64,000 nucleotides of DNA from Siphonodentalium dalli (Eukaryota > Mollusca > Scaphopoda > Gadilida > Siphonodentaliidae). The notes beneath the pieces are model-generated. The model worked only from the letters and a program-made list of their open reading frames with translations, was not told the DNA's origin and made no database searches. Position 1 is the stretch's first letter. Every line of letters begins with the position of its first letter. The position numbers were made by a program, and so were the translations under genes. Shown piece after piece: positions 26,401 through 41,400 of the stretch. Location of the stretch: NCBI GenBank assembly GCA_032622095.1, contig CP136065.1, positions 98,957,343-99,021,342 of the forward strand. The letters are read 5' to 3'.

Positions 26401-29400
26401 CCCGACTTCGCTTTATAACACGCTCGGCCTGTTCCGACTGGGCCAGCACCGCAAGTTTCATTTTCTTTGCTATGTTGCTCATTGGTTGTTGATCTTCGGT
26501 TGTGGTTGCTTATGTTGCTGGTTCTGATTGCTGATGTTTATTCTATGATTCTGGTTCTGGTTACTGCTCGTCCGTCGTTGCTGATTGATGTTTTGTGCTC
26601 GAAAAAAACCCCAATAGAACATCTGTTGTTTACAACTTTTAGATCACGTCATGGGGTAGCGATGCAGATACTAATCAAATGTTGGCTTCAACACCAAACA
26701 ATGTTACATATGGTGATTGCTTAATGCCTACATTATAACTAGACCGCACAAAGTTCACACCAATAGTCCCGTCCGGTGTATAATTCTCACTCATCCATGC
26801 ACCAAGCAAGTCTTCGATGTCATATGTTGCACGCTCAACAGACCCTTGCCATTGTGGATTGGAGCATTTCCATGCAGTATCACAATCTCTTGCCTCAACT
26901 GCTTTAATTTAGAAATTATGGGTGGCAGGTCTAGGACGCTTCCGCTGACAATCATTGAACAGTTCCACTACTCTGATTTAGTTAAAGACACCTACATGTA
27001 TGTCTAGAACTACAAAAATTATTGGGACGCGGAAAAATTCTGCGAAAACAACATGTTTTTCTTAACTCTTTCTACTTCTGTTGTGGTGGTTTAAATGTCA
27101 AGTGACCAACAGTTATAACTCACCAGTTCAGTGATGACATGATTTTCAGTCATCATCTCCAATACTGACACCAATCCACGATACTGGATCTGATTCCCAC
27201 ACAACACAATCGATTGTATCGTTGTGTTGTTCTGAAATGAAAGATCAGCATATAACACAATCGTATCTGGCATTCGTGAGAGCACATTTAACACAAAGGT
27301 CAATTACGCCTAGTGATTGCAGATCATGCTGGAATAACACGACGTTATCATCCGCATGTTACATCTATACAGCCATAATTAAAGTAATATATAATCGACT
27401 GGCGCAAGTAGCGAGGTTTAGCAAATTCACGATGAATAATCACAGCCGCTTTATTTGATATACATGTTGTATTTTGCCATTTGGTGTCTAAAATGCTAAT
27501 GTATTTACATAGCATAATTAACATTAGGGAGGAAGTGAACGTTGAATGCAGGAAATTAGACACGCGACGTAGCAGCAACGTCAAAATAAAGCTTCCAATT
27601 GTTTACAATATTTCTAATTCCAAATGCATTTTTAGGTTGATATTTTTCACTGGGATGTAATGAATAAGTAATAACCACGGTATCCTAATATAACTACACA
27701 GTATAGAGGCATCATGCCGTATTAAGAACTGTTCAACATGGCGCCTTTAAAACATGTAATTAAATTAGGAAACCGAAATCATTCCATAAGCAGTTAGGGT
27801 ACTACATGCATCTAGTTATGGGCACGTACTAACTGTAACCGCGAGGTCCTAATCGTCACACATCTAATTATGGGCACGTACTAACTGTAACCGCGACGTC
27901 CTAATCGTCACAACTGATTTCTTCGGTTCGTAACAAAATCTTCATTTAAAGATAGATACACTCAATCAATTAGTTTTGCATCAAAGATCCCTTGTCAAAC
28001 CTGATCACAATAAGGTCGATTGATTAGAAGACTGTTGCAAACACTGTGATTAGTCAGATAGAGCGTGCAAAGGAAAATCTCACTGCCTACGATTAGCGAC
28101 GCGTTCTTGTGATCAAATATTCAAATCGCCGTCGTCATTTTGCGAAACGAATTTTCGGCTCGGCATACATTTTACGACGACAACCTAACTCTAATCGTAA
28201 TTGCTAACTGTGAGATTGCGAAGCCTGGCTATTGTAAGATTTTGCAAGTAGTTAATCCCTTTCATGGTGGGAGATGCGCTGGTGCAGCATTACAGATCAT
28301 GTGCAAGTGCATGATCATGCATGCGAGGTATGGGAGCCTCGCATATATAAAAGAATGCATCTCTATACTCGCAGAACAATAGATTTTGGGAGACGAAACT
28401 TTGATTATAAATGATATCTAAACTTGGGTTTTAAATGATTCCATATAACTGCGTAAGGAATTTCCGGTGTTTGTTTAAGTTACATATTATATACTAATTG
28501 TTTCTAACTTCCTTATATGTAAGTACCATTCTAATTATTGATAGGCTTTTTCTACCATAAATTGATCCTTTGCACTGTCTTTGATGTTTATCAGTGCACG
28601 AGTGGTCTTCTTGCAGCTATTTTCAAAATCGTGTAAAAATAAAATCCGTGATTTTTTCTTATTTATGAATTTTATTTTGGCCTTCTAAACATATGGTTCT
28701 TAAATTCCTTGGTTTGACAAGTTTGCAACAATTGGGGATTCTTCCACAGTCTATCACATTATCATATTGTAAAATTGTGTACACAGTACTTTCATGTTAT
28801 CGCATTGTCATTGATACCTGCATTTACATCTGTAGGATTAATCAAATAAGAGCTTTTTATTCTGTCAACCATCATGTAGTTACAAAAGCCCTCGTTTTCG
28901 ATCGCTTGCATATCTCATTCCGAGTTTGTTGATCAATAATCCCCCTGTTCAATCGCATGTGGAATAAATGGGTATCAAGCAGTATACGCAGTTGTTCGAT
29001 CATATGTTAGGCATATCATGCGGCGAGATAAGGATTTGTATATGTGTCACGTTGTTAATGAGACAAGAAAACGCAGCTGACTCCTTAATCTGAAAACGTC
29101 ATTAATCCTTGCTAAACCAGCTAAATATGCATCAAAGGCACGGATGGCGTTTGTTGTACATGTGGGCTATAATTTAGAAATAAAAGTTACCAAATTATGG
29201 ATTTTGTCAAAAATATACTAATAGAATAGTATAATTATAGTATGAGTGAAATATTACCGTGTGGTTCGAGAATTTGTTTATATACAATACTTAAAGAGTG
29301 TGCGATAAGCATAACACTCAACACTGTGGCGATTTTTTTGAGAGAGTGATTCACGGTCACCCATTCTACAAATAAATTTTGAGTAGCGAGCGCGATGTCG

Positions 29401-32400
29401 GTATGTTGTAAACAGTATGGTGTCAATTTTAACCGAAGTACACTTAGTTTGGTCTAAGGAGTCCGACCGTGGGATACACTTATGCTGTGGGTAACACGTT
29501 TCAATGGCATTTCGATTGTTAAAGTTTACTCCCATAGTAGAACTACATCCGAGTTGACCATCCGTGACCTCTCTCAAATGACCGTCTATGTTTAAATCGT
29601 AGAGCCTTGCGACGAATACATTTAATACTTTCTATTCAATTGAATATTAAACTCACTAATTAATATATACAATTTAAATGCACATGATTAACAATGAAAT
29701 TAAGAAGTTGGTTGTAATTATAATTGTTGGAAGGTTCGTGTCGCGAAAAAAATGCATTTAATGTGAGTTAATTCTCGTACTTTTTTGTTTCGAAATACGG
29801 AAATAAAGTGCCGGTAATTTGTAAACACACCCACGTCGATCTGCTGCCAATTGAGAAACTCATTCCCGATTTAACCACACCTCCGTAATTACTTCCTAGA
29901 TACTGTCGCTAACTCTTACAAGCGCTGGCGGCTGGGCGGCTTATGAGGCTGTGAGCTAGAGCGAGTGCATGGTGCTAATTGCCAGAATTGTTTGGGCATA
30001 AAATAAAAAACGATATCTAAAGGTGGGAAAAAATATAATGTTTTGATATGATCTAAGACTGACTCAATTCTACGAGAGGTTCTTTTGTTTGGGAAGGCGA
30101 CGTCCTTGAACTTTGTTCGCTGTAACGCGATTGGTCAGTTACCGCTGTCTGTCAATAATCTGAGACTCGTCAATTGTGGCGTACACAACGGGGCTGATTG
30201 TGAATGGGCGCAGAATCGTGTTGGTGTATATATCCACATTGTGTCTGCATGGGTGAATCCAATTTACACTACGGGTGGTTTTTGGTTTTTAACCACGAGC
30301 CTATGGCGAGTGTTTGAAACCACAAAATCACGAGAATTCTATATATTAATCACGGCTGTGGAGAGACTATTTTTTGTTACTTCGGAGGGTTGTCTATTGA
30401 GGTCGATATATGGGCAGATTAGATGGTCCCACTTAGATGGTTTCAAGTTGACTAAATATTACTTTGAGTTGTTTTGACTAACGTTGTGAGTTAGTCAGTT
30501 TGACTAATTTTGGTTAGTCAAGCATTTGTCATGAGATAACTAACTTTATTTAGTCAAAATGACTAACTCGTAATCTTAGTCAAAACGACTAATTCAGTGT
30601 TAGTCAAACTAACTGGTTATATCTTAGCTATTTTGACTAAGAGTGGGAGTTAACTATTTTAACTAATGAAAGTTCTTGCGTTCTGATTGCTGCACACTGC
30701 TATACTATTTTACGATAGTACCCCAGTAGGATTCCTACTCGCCTACTAATTTTCTATTTATAGTAACAGACTCATTTCGCGTAATCGGATTTCATGAAGA
30801 CACATATACCTTGTACGATACTTGTTGCTATATCGGTTTATCATTAGACTTAATGTTAATCTTAAAAATGTCCGATCATAGCTACATGTATATCCATATT
30901 TAATAATTTCCCCGCTCGGAGCCACCACTTTTTCGTGAAAAAATCAAGTGACTTCCGCCAGTGGTTTCACAAAAGCGCGGAATTGCCAATGAAACTAAAA
31001 TTTGCTACTTCACAACTTCCGATATGATATGATAATGGACAATTGAAGTATTTTTTATTTATAAACACTAAGTTGTTATGAATAGGCGTCAATGTGTTCA
31101 TATTAGATCAGTTTCGTTTGTTAGCTAAATGAAAGCAGTTACGTCATTTGTCTTTGGGGGCAGAATCCAAACAAGACTGCACCAGTCAGGTCGTCTTCGC
31201 GGACAACTGGTTTCGCTTCACTTTAGACTAGACCTACAAACGCAGACATGCTTCAATTACTATAGATAACATGGTGCATTCATATGTGGTTTACCGAATC
31301 CCTGTCCGCATGAACGCTCATTTGAAGTAACCCTCATTGATCTACTAATAGATGTGCCTATATCGGGCGGAACTTAGGTCTGAATATGGCATCCTTAATT
31401 AATTATCGGCTTAATGCAGCGACGTACATTGTATAACATTCACTATATGCATTATTATACGGAGGCCTTTATGTATCAAAGGCCGATATCTAAACCATAG
31501 GCTATATTTATAGGCATATATAAGTCATTGGCATGTGATATGCATACAGTTACTGACTATTTACACGATCCTTCGCAGGGTCTTTCTTTCTCCTTCCATT
31601 ATGCCGGGGGTCTACTATATGCCTTGCATATTATCATATTAGTTAGTTAACAAGTGGACAGTCTTAATTCTGAATGTCATGCAGTGAACATTTCGCCAAA
31701 ATGTCTCTGCTGATGACGTATTTATAGAAATAAATACATGAATCACGAAGAGATGAAGTTAGATGTAATTAATAACATAATTATGATACCTTGCCGTCGT
31801 GAAAATATTGCCGCAAATTGTCAAATCCGAGACCGATTTCCAAAATTCACGTTAATTAAATAGTGACAAAATCAGACACAGAAATTGTGTGAGAATTGAC
31901 ACCAATATTCGATATAATATAAAAATAATGCGTGTCTTGTGACTATTCCAAAATAGTGGTAATCGGGGAGGAATAGTCCACTCGCCTGCGGATCATCAGA
32001 CCACTGTTGTGGCATTGTCAACTCGAAGCCATGCTTTATCTATATAGACGGAACACGACGAATATCTTAATCGAGAATCTTTTATCGCGGATGGCGCATG
32101 CAAGGATACATTTCACGAGAACGTAGTTCGAGCAAAATGTAACTATGCGCCGTCCGCAACGAGTTCGATGAAAGGCAACGAGTTCGATGAAAGATTCGAG
32201 ATCATGATGCAAGTTGTGTTCTGTATTTATTCTACACCGCTGTGTCAGATAAGTTAAATCCATTACTGTCACCTTCATCGATACAATATATAGCTACATT
32301 TATTGTGATTTAAGTCTTATGCATAACCACTAATGATCGGGCATTCACCCTAAGCGGACCGTTAACGCAATGTTCACGGAGACACCGGGGCTCTCCCGGG

Positions 32401-35400
32401 CTCTTTTAGTTAATACGGTATTTTACCGGATTTTGAGGGTTAAGAACATCGGCCGTGGACACGCCATCGAGTCAATATTTGGATGTCACATTCAGGTGGT
32501 ACTGCACTAACACGCAGCATAAAAAATATACTGTCCGAAACCACACGAAGACACCGGACTCTCTACTGGAGGTATACACTAATATGTATTCAATGGCTGG
32601 GATTTTGTTGAATACATGCGCCTCGTGTCAATGCATGGGTGTGGAATTAATAATATACAAGGCGCTCTGCTATATTTGCCATCATGCATGAGAAACGACT
32701 ACAATCAATACACCAATTTGTTAATTACATCACGCGAGAGATTCCTCAAACAACCAAAAAGAGCAACCAGGCTGATATCCGATGTTTGGGGGTTGTAGTC
32801 GATCGCTTTCGAATAATTCACTGACTGAAATAAGCCGAAAACTTAACAAGGATTGTATGAACATCGATATCTTCTCGCTTACATGTTTTACGTAGCTTGG
32901 TGTATCTCCAGTTATTGTTAAATTTGCAAACTGGAACACACAGATAGTTCAGGTTACTTTATTTACAGTTACTTGTAAAGTAAGGCTTTCCCCAGTTTAC
33001 AGTTTGAAAATGTTACGTCACGACACGCACGAAAATATGGGGCAGTACGGCGGCCTGGAACCGCCACCTCTTCAGTTAGTATCCTGATATATCAGCTTAC
33101 GTATCCTGATATATCTGTTTTTTTCCTGATATACCAGGTTACATATCCTAATAAATCAGGTATTATCCTGATATATCAGATTACGTATCCTTATATATCA
33201 GGCTATTTCCTGATATATCAGGTTAGGTTACGTATCCTGATATATCAGGATAATAACCTGATACATCAGGATAATAACCTGATATATCAGGATACGTAAG
33301 CTGATATATCAGGATAATAACCTGATATATCATGTTACGTAACTTGATATATCAGGATACTAATTGAAGAGGAGTTGGCTGTTCCAGGCCGCCATAAGGC
33401 GGCCATTATTTTTCCCGATGACGTAATAATGACGGCGGCGTACAGAATGAAGTGACGTAACTCATCAAGCCAGTTTCCCGTAACATTTGGTTACTTCCCT
33501 TAGCTCCAACTAAACCGCACAGAGCGCCAAAATCTGGATCAATAGGTACAAGGATACAAATAGTTTCAACTCGTCACATGAGGTCGTTGTTTCGTCAAGG
33601 TGGGTAAAAATCATAATATAGCCACCAGGGTGCGCCACACAAAATCACGAATAACCAACCATTGAGTGTGTACGCTGGATTCAGCCCTTGTTCACCTGGT
33701 ACGCGGGATTCAAAACTCTCTGCTAACTGGTACTCGGGATTTATATGCAAATTTTAACCGGTATTCAGGACTCAACAACAAGGTTGGTGCACAGTTTTAT
33801 AGCACCATTTTTTTTCTTCAAATTATGATTATTTCTTAGCTAAAATGGCAATTTTTATGTAATTCAAATTATATATCTTGATATGTTCAAGGTATGAACA
33901 ATAGTTCAGCAAATGTGAAAAAAATTATATTAGTGTGAAATAACTATGAATTGTATTCTGTAGATCCTTAACTGGTTCGAAGGATTCACTCCTATATTTT
34001 ATCTGGTATTCAGTATTCATGGGGTGGGGTGACACCCTCGCCATTCCGCGCCCGTGTCTAGTTTAGTTACCAGTACGTCAGTACATATGTGCAAGTGAAT
34101 ATGTGATGTCGTCATACTTCATTGCATCTCTTGTAGAATGTCCACGGCATGGATGGTCGTATAACTATTATCTGATTCCACGTTATATTCCATTGTGATT
34201 CATACACTGAAAGGTTCAATGTAAAATAAACACAATAAAGTCGATATTTCGACTTGTAATTGTATCGTTTACTGTACAGTTGTTTTCTTTATTGTACTTT
34301 GTTTACTCGCACCGGATGTACCCTGGGTGGCGAGACTGTGAGATGCATTATGTCTACAACTTAACACGACCTTTCCATTGCCGATATTGACTGCGAGGTG
34401 AATGGAACTTCTCTGCGAGACAGCCAACCTATATAGATCTTGAACTAGCGGCAATTATTATGTTCTTTCCCAAAGATGCGCCATCGATTTATTTTTGCTG
34501 TATGCGTCTGATCATTCAAAGTAATGTATAGAGACACGTAACATCGTTTGATTGCACATCAAAACAATGGCGCAAAACTTAAATGTAATCGCATAACAAA
34601 ATGAGAAGAACTCATATTATCAAATTAACAAGCTTTAAAAGCTTCAAAAAACAACCTTAAAGATCTAAAGATATAGTAGATTTTCTCAAATATCATTTAC
34701 ATTGTATTGACGAAACAATAACATCAGTATGTTTTTCGCAAAATCCATGCCCGTATATATCATAATCAGATATGGGTCGATTACATGCCTAATGTATTTG
34801 ATTAAAATAAAAATATTTTCAAATTGAGGAAGTAACGAACTGACGGGTAATGCCGCCGATATTGAGAGCATATATCCCTTCAGTCCGTGGTTTGTTCAAG
34901 GCTTCAAATAGGTGCCAATTCGCCTTTAATATTTGTCAGCCGCTTGTTGTAAAGAGCCACAAGCTTTTGGAATCGTGAATATAGGACTAACCTTTGGCCA
35001 CATCCTCAGTTAATATTGAGTGCATATCCTTTCAACATGTGATGTTGAGGAATGTAGGATTTAGCAACATTGCCGAAAATTGCTAGCAAATCGATCGTAC
35101 CACTCCATAGAAAACATCATCTGAACTATACGCTCAATTGTAAATATTTACTTCACGATTCGGGACGCGACTATCTGCGATAAACTAACGAGAACGATTT
35201 CACCCACGAGAGTCACTGCATTTAATTAATACTAAGAATGACGGTATGTGTTGTCAATTTGGATACGAAATAAATTGATAACAATATCAAACAAGATGTA
35301 TTTCGTGTGGCATTTTTCGTACCACAAACTTTTCTCGCGAAAATAAGCATAAGCTCATATTGATTTTATTTCACAAATACAATTAAGCCCATACGTATAT

Positions 35401-38400
35401 GTGTATCAAATATCGCCTATAATTTTGTATACGCTCTATATGAACCTAAATTGACTTACAATATGAACGCTCTGTATCACGTGTTTTCACTATGGTCTGC
35501 TCCATAAAACTGAAAAAAACGGGCTTATGCTGTCCACTATGGGTTTATTTAGAATCAAATATTTTCAATATGAACCGCTGTGACCATTTATGTCTAATAT
35601 GAACCTATTTGCACGAGGATATGTTGTGTTCCAACTATGGTATTGTATACCAGCATTTTCTCGTGAAAATGATCACGGTATGGACTACCTATAGGAGTTG
35701 TTTTAGGTTCATAATGGGCTCAGCATCGCCTCATTTTGAGTCCCAACCGAACTGAAATGAGTCATCTTAGTGCCATTGTGGACTCATATCTTATTATAAG
35801 TTCATTGTGAACTGAAAATATTACGAACATGAATAAACCAACTCACGACTTTTCCAGATGTACCCTCTTTATAATGAGTCTTAACTGTGTTCCGCGCCAG
35901 TCAAAGACATAACCGGTATAAGTCAACTATGGGGTACTTTCGGAATCAAATAAGTCCAATATGATCCTATGTGAACATTTAGACCCAATATGAACATATT
36001 TGCGCGCGGATACGTTGTTATTACACTGGTATATAATAAAGAGCCAAAACAATTTCATAAAAATTGTACATTGAAACATCTTTAAAGGCACGGGCGGCGT
36101 TTGTTGAAGAAATATTTATATTTGTTCAAATCGCCATCAACAGAAGGAACACCAAAATATATACAGTTCCGCTCATATGTCAAACATAATCAGCGCGTAA
36201 ATAGTATATTGTCGTCAAGACGTACGATGGTGTACGTAAACAAGAGCCTGCTCGTGTTACAGAAGTTGTGCTAACAGAGCGCAATTCTATTGGTTAATCA
36301 CACAAAAATGATATAAACGCTCTTAATTATTTCCATATCAGGAAAACAGTAACAAATAACGCTCTTAATGTTTACCGGATCTAAACAAAGGCGAGGAAAC
36401 GTAACGTTTTTTTGCTTTTGTTACATAACAAAGGGGGGAAATTGACAGTAACATACTGTTTATGACATATTTCTGATTGGCATAAGAACAAAGTCTGTCT
36501 ATATCTTACTATTCCTTCTGTTTATGGCGGTTTTTGACGGAGGTGAATATTTAAACAGCATACCCACCGCCAACGCCGCCCGTATATTTAAAACAAATGG
36601 GGTGAACTTACGACTAGAGCAATTGCGAGAGCTTTAGCACCATCTGGTCCCAAAGGTTGGAATGGGACGTTCACTTCTGTTTCCGGTAGCTGTCGGAATA
36701 TGGCTTTTGACGGAACGATGCCCAGCATTTTGCAGGCCCTCCTGTAGATCTGCTGACTAGTACTGGTCCGCTTCTCATCCTCCCAGAATAATTCATCGAT
36801 ATCATCAATGTCGAAATCGCTGTCTGAAAATGGATATTAAATCGTCTCCTACATACCTACGTATAGTTTCCAAGCCCAAAATTAAACATAGTAGCCTCGC
36901 TTTCAACACATTCTGATGTTGGAAATAGGTAACGAAGTACCATAAATACTCATTTGCATGCAGATATTGTTAATTAGAGACACCGAGGTGGCAGAAATTA
37001 GAAGTTTTCAACATACAGCAAAAGGCTCTATATTATTACCATATTTAGATATACCGTACGATGACCGCTACAGAAAACTGGGAACTCATTTTCGACAATT
37101 TGTTCCGACTTTATAATCTCTATCACTTCAATAAGTTTTTTTCGGGGCATATGTAGTCTTATATCGATCTATTTTGCTACCCGCAACACGATAAAGCCAA
37201 ACAATTACCTAGTTTCAATTGGAGGCCTGAACATTGCGAGTCATTTTAAACGGACACGTCTCATTCGAACATCAATAGTATGTCTGCGCAATGGGGAAGG
37301 AGGGATAAGAAAGGTCGAAAAATGAGGCAATATTATTCTCAATTAAAATTATCTTATATATCTTCCTTTCGCACAAATAAGATAAGTTTAGAGTTTGTGA
37401 ATGACACCCGGGAAGATTTGAAAGGGCTGTCACTCCTATCCTACAACCCACTTTGGTTATGCTGCAATGCCACTGAAGAGCATATGTAAAGTTCGCACAG
37501 AAGGGAGACCAATGCCTTTTATTTTAGCCATATACCAACAGTACGATGGTTGACTAACAAGTAACGTTACTCTCTGTTGCATATAACGTCTTTGCCAAAT
37601 CAGGTGGAGAATCATTAATCTTGTTAATTTGGGCTTTAAAATTATATAACTTGTCGCACTGAACGGCTTGGGAAAGTATCTTAACAATTCCTTGTCTGTA
37701 TACCACGTTAAGAAAGAGCCGGAAGAAAAAAGGAACAAAGAGAAACAGATATCGAAGTAAAATGCAAGGAGGGACACAGAAAATGGACAAGAAGTGGAGA
37801 CAGTTCAGATTCCGGAATGGAAATTAAATGTTAAATTTGTACGCTTTATTTACTTCTGTGGTAAGCATAGTCCGCGTTTTATTAATTGAAGCGAAAGCTC
37901 AGGCTGTTACCAAAGCCATATATTACATTTGTGTAAATTGGATCTGACTACTTTCGATTGGTGTGTAAACAATCAACTTGTCAAGGGCCAATTAAATCAA
38001 TGAGATAAGGTTGAGATACCGGTCAACAAGGAGACCAGGGAACCTTTCCGGAATGTTTACTCGCATATTTCCCAAGCAATTAAAACCTGACGGTGAATAT
38101 GCGTTAACATAATTCTGAGCTTACTACGTTTTACAACGAAATATGCGAAACCGAATACCACACATTTCACAGCATTCACAACCTTAATTAATCGTACTAA
38201 CCAGTTCACATTTTATCAAAGATCCAATGGGAAAAACGTGTAGTTATATTTCCCGATAGGTCCGCGCTGAAAAAACTTAAACCGTCTCTCAATTGCTCTG
38301 TTAAAGACGCCTAGCCCGACTTGACACCATAAAAACCACCACACATGTATGTACGTGGTTCTATACGAGAAAATACTTATAACGGACCAATGAGCCCATT

Positions 38401-41400
38401 AGTTATTAGAACTTTTTGATGGCCAGATACCGACTTACAACAAAGGAAGATTGAAACGTTTTGATTTTTTTGTCAGCCGAGCAAAAATCGTTTCATATAA
38501 AGAGCGCATATGGTTCCGTCGCGTTCTAAATTATAAGCTGTGTTATTGCACAATTAGCCCCTAAACCCGGCCTCATATGTTTAGTAAGACACAAGACGTG
38601 TCGTAAAAGCTTTGCGCAATGATATCGATCAATGTTATTATTCTGTTAATTAGAATATAACTATAATATTCAATTTGGGTTGGGTTATTTAGTGTTGACT
38701 GTGAGATAAACATAGATAGATGATAAGAGTGGTCTGTCAACATGAAAAGGCACATTTAAAATGAAACTACTTTTGTTCTTGAAGGTGTCTTTATTTCCTC
38801 TTTGGTGGTAATAAGGAAATCAATGTTAATTTTGTTTTAACCCTAGCCGTTTCGAGATCGTTTTTCCTTGCTAAAATGTGATTATTAACCTCGCCCACTA
38901 AATTCGATTCGAGCCTCGATAAAGTGACTCATTAGAGATCATCTATGTATTAATTTATCGATGTAAAATTGATAGATGCTTTTGTGGATTTTCAACTGTA
39001 TCATACTCATGGCGGTCATTGGAAATAATTTTTCAATTTTCTTTTGTCGGTTAAGCTGAAAAATAGCTTAGAAAATTTTGGTGTCAAATCTGACCGTTCA
39101 GGATTGAATATTAACAAAGTATATATAGAGGATCTGCAACTCGATCTCAGTTTATAGCGCAATTTACAAAACTCGTTCAGTAAATTAGGTCTGGACCGAG
39201 CCTTTGACGACGTTTTGACGAGATCAGACCTAATTTACTTGACCAGTTTTGTAAATTTCGCTATAAACTGGGGACGAGTTGTAGTCTCTATTTATTACTT
39301 GATCCAAAACCTCCATAAAACATACTTAAATCAATAAATGAGACATGAAACTAACATCGGCTTCTACGCGGCGTGCGATGACGTTTCACGCAACAATGCG
39401 TTGTTGTCCGCGTAATGAAATACATGTAGTCCCTAGATAATAAGACCCTTTGACGTATTTAATGGCGTAAATTTAATTTCAGTAATTTTTCAAACTATGT
39501 CAATATCAGTCACAGTCACCGATTCTTCTTCACTCCTCGTCCCCCGATTCAGAATCACGTTTACACAACAATAATACATTTGGGTATACCAGGCACTAGT
39601 TCCTGACATCCAACGGCCGTTTCATATCATTATTATAGAATGGGTTTAATGGAGGGAATAAGGGTGTGATCATGTAATAAATATATATATGATATATACA
39701 AAGCACCCATAACATATAAATCTTATGAATAACAATACACACACAAAACTCATGGACTGCTTTATGTCTCTGTAAAATATGGCACGCTCTGAAGTCACAT
39801 GAATAACAATACACATTCAAAATGCATGGACTGTTTTAGTCTCGGTAAAATATGGCATGCGGTGAAATCCTCGCGTCGTCCCGCAATCAGTTTCTTTGTT
39901 ATACTATAAACGCCGATGCGCGGGGTATTTATTTTTTAAATGTATATGGACTTTATATCACATATAATATTTATGAATTTGTATACAGTGGTCCCATTTA
40001 AATAGGTACTATAGTAAGTACTTGTTTACCATATGACTTGCGCCTACTATTTGGCTTCATGTATTTCATAATTACAGATGTTATTAGTTAGTAACAAATA
40101 GCACCTTCCGTTGATTAAGAGTGGTCATGTTTTCAAAGCGTCTTGCGAATGACTGTCACATACAGTAACTGTTCTTGATTAAATACATACGCCTGTAAAT
40201 AGAACAATTTCAAATACGCCCTACGCCGTGCCCAACATTCACAGTGGAGAAACTAACACTATCATCTCTATATATATATACAAGAAAACCATAGTCAGAC
40301 ATGGAAACGCCACCTAGATCATATTATTAGCCATAAATATAAATTATAATATAATTATAATATAAAATATTATTCATTAGTTAGCGCTAATATAGGCGCT
40401 AACTAATGACTTGTTAAATAACATCTAATAAATATTCATCTTATTCACAACTTTAAGGAGTCCTTCTGGCACACGAGAATATTTATCGCCGTTTGATTTG
40501 CACCCAGTGAACTCGGCGCATATATACTTAATAGAACAGACCTCTATTATGATGATCGTGTCGTTATCTGTTTAAGATACGTATCAATTGACATATACGC
40601 ACCCGTTCCCTCATTAAAATCTATATATATATCGCCCATTTTAGGGGACGTCCGCGAATTCGGGGACTTCCGCAAAGTTACCTCCACAAATCGGGACCTA
40701 CTGCAAATCGTCGCACCGAATGCAATTTGTAAACAAATACGATTGGCATGCGTTTTAACGAGGTGAGCTTTAATTAAACGAAAGAAGCATTCTACATAAA
40801 CTATTTGTCATGGACTCAGCCAGTAGTACAGCGGCCAAACGCCAAAAGTGGTCGGGTACCCCTACCCATGGTAGAACAAGTTAAAACCAACTTTCTTTGA
40901 AGGAGAAATATATACTCTAGACGAAAATCATAGTGAAAAATAACGGAATTGGTGGTGGCTATTCTCAAATCGACGATGAACGATACCCATCAGTGCCTTT
41001 TCCCAGAAATTAACGATTTTGGTAAAGTGAGCACTGCGGCTATGTCCTAAGTTATTAGCCCACATTGTAGGCGTCAAAATGACAACAGCATACCATATCT
41101 ATACCTGATATGCAAGAAGTGTTGGTTAATTTTGATTTTCGTGCCATTTGGAGCCGAAACATTTATTTTTTGTTGAAAAATCTCTCTTTTTCAACAAAAT
41201 TATATTTTTCGAACATTATCATTCAAACGGATATTGCAATAATATTGAAATATTTAGTCCATATGGTGTAGTAGTTATCTGTCAAGCATATGAAGAAAGA
41301 AGTTAACAAACATTTTGAACGGTTTGCGAGATATTGGATTTTAGCTACCCCTCCCCCAAACACGTTTTTGGTCGAAAAAAATACATATTTTTGATAAGGA

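Noticed and set aside
30085-30477. 130-residue plus-strand frame in LRR intron 2
   Set aside because: No recognisable motif, antisense to the host gene, and it runs into the TTAGTCA cluster. Kept only as an unlikely candidate.
33085-33362. CRISPR-like array
   Set aside because: The repeats are 14-bp palindromes with mostly repeated, not unique, spacers in a eukaryotic intron.
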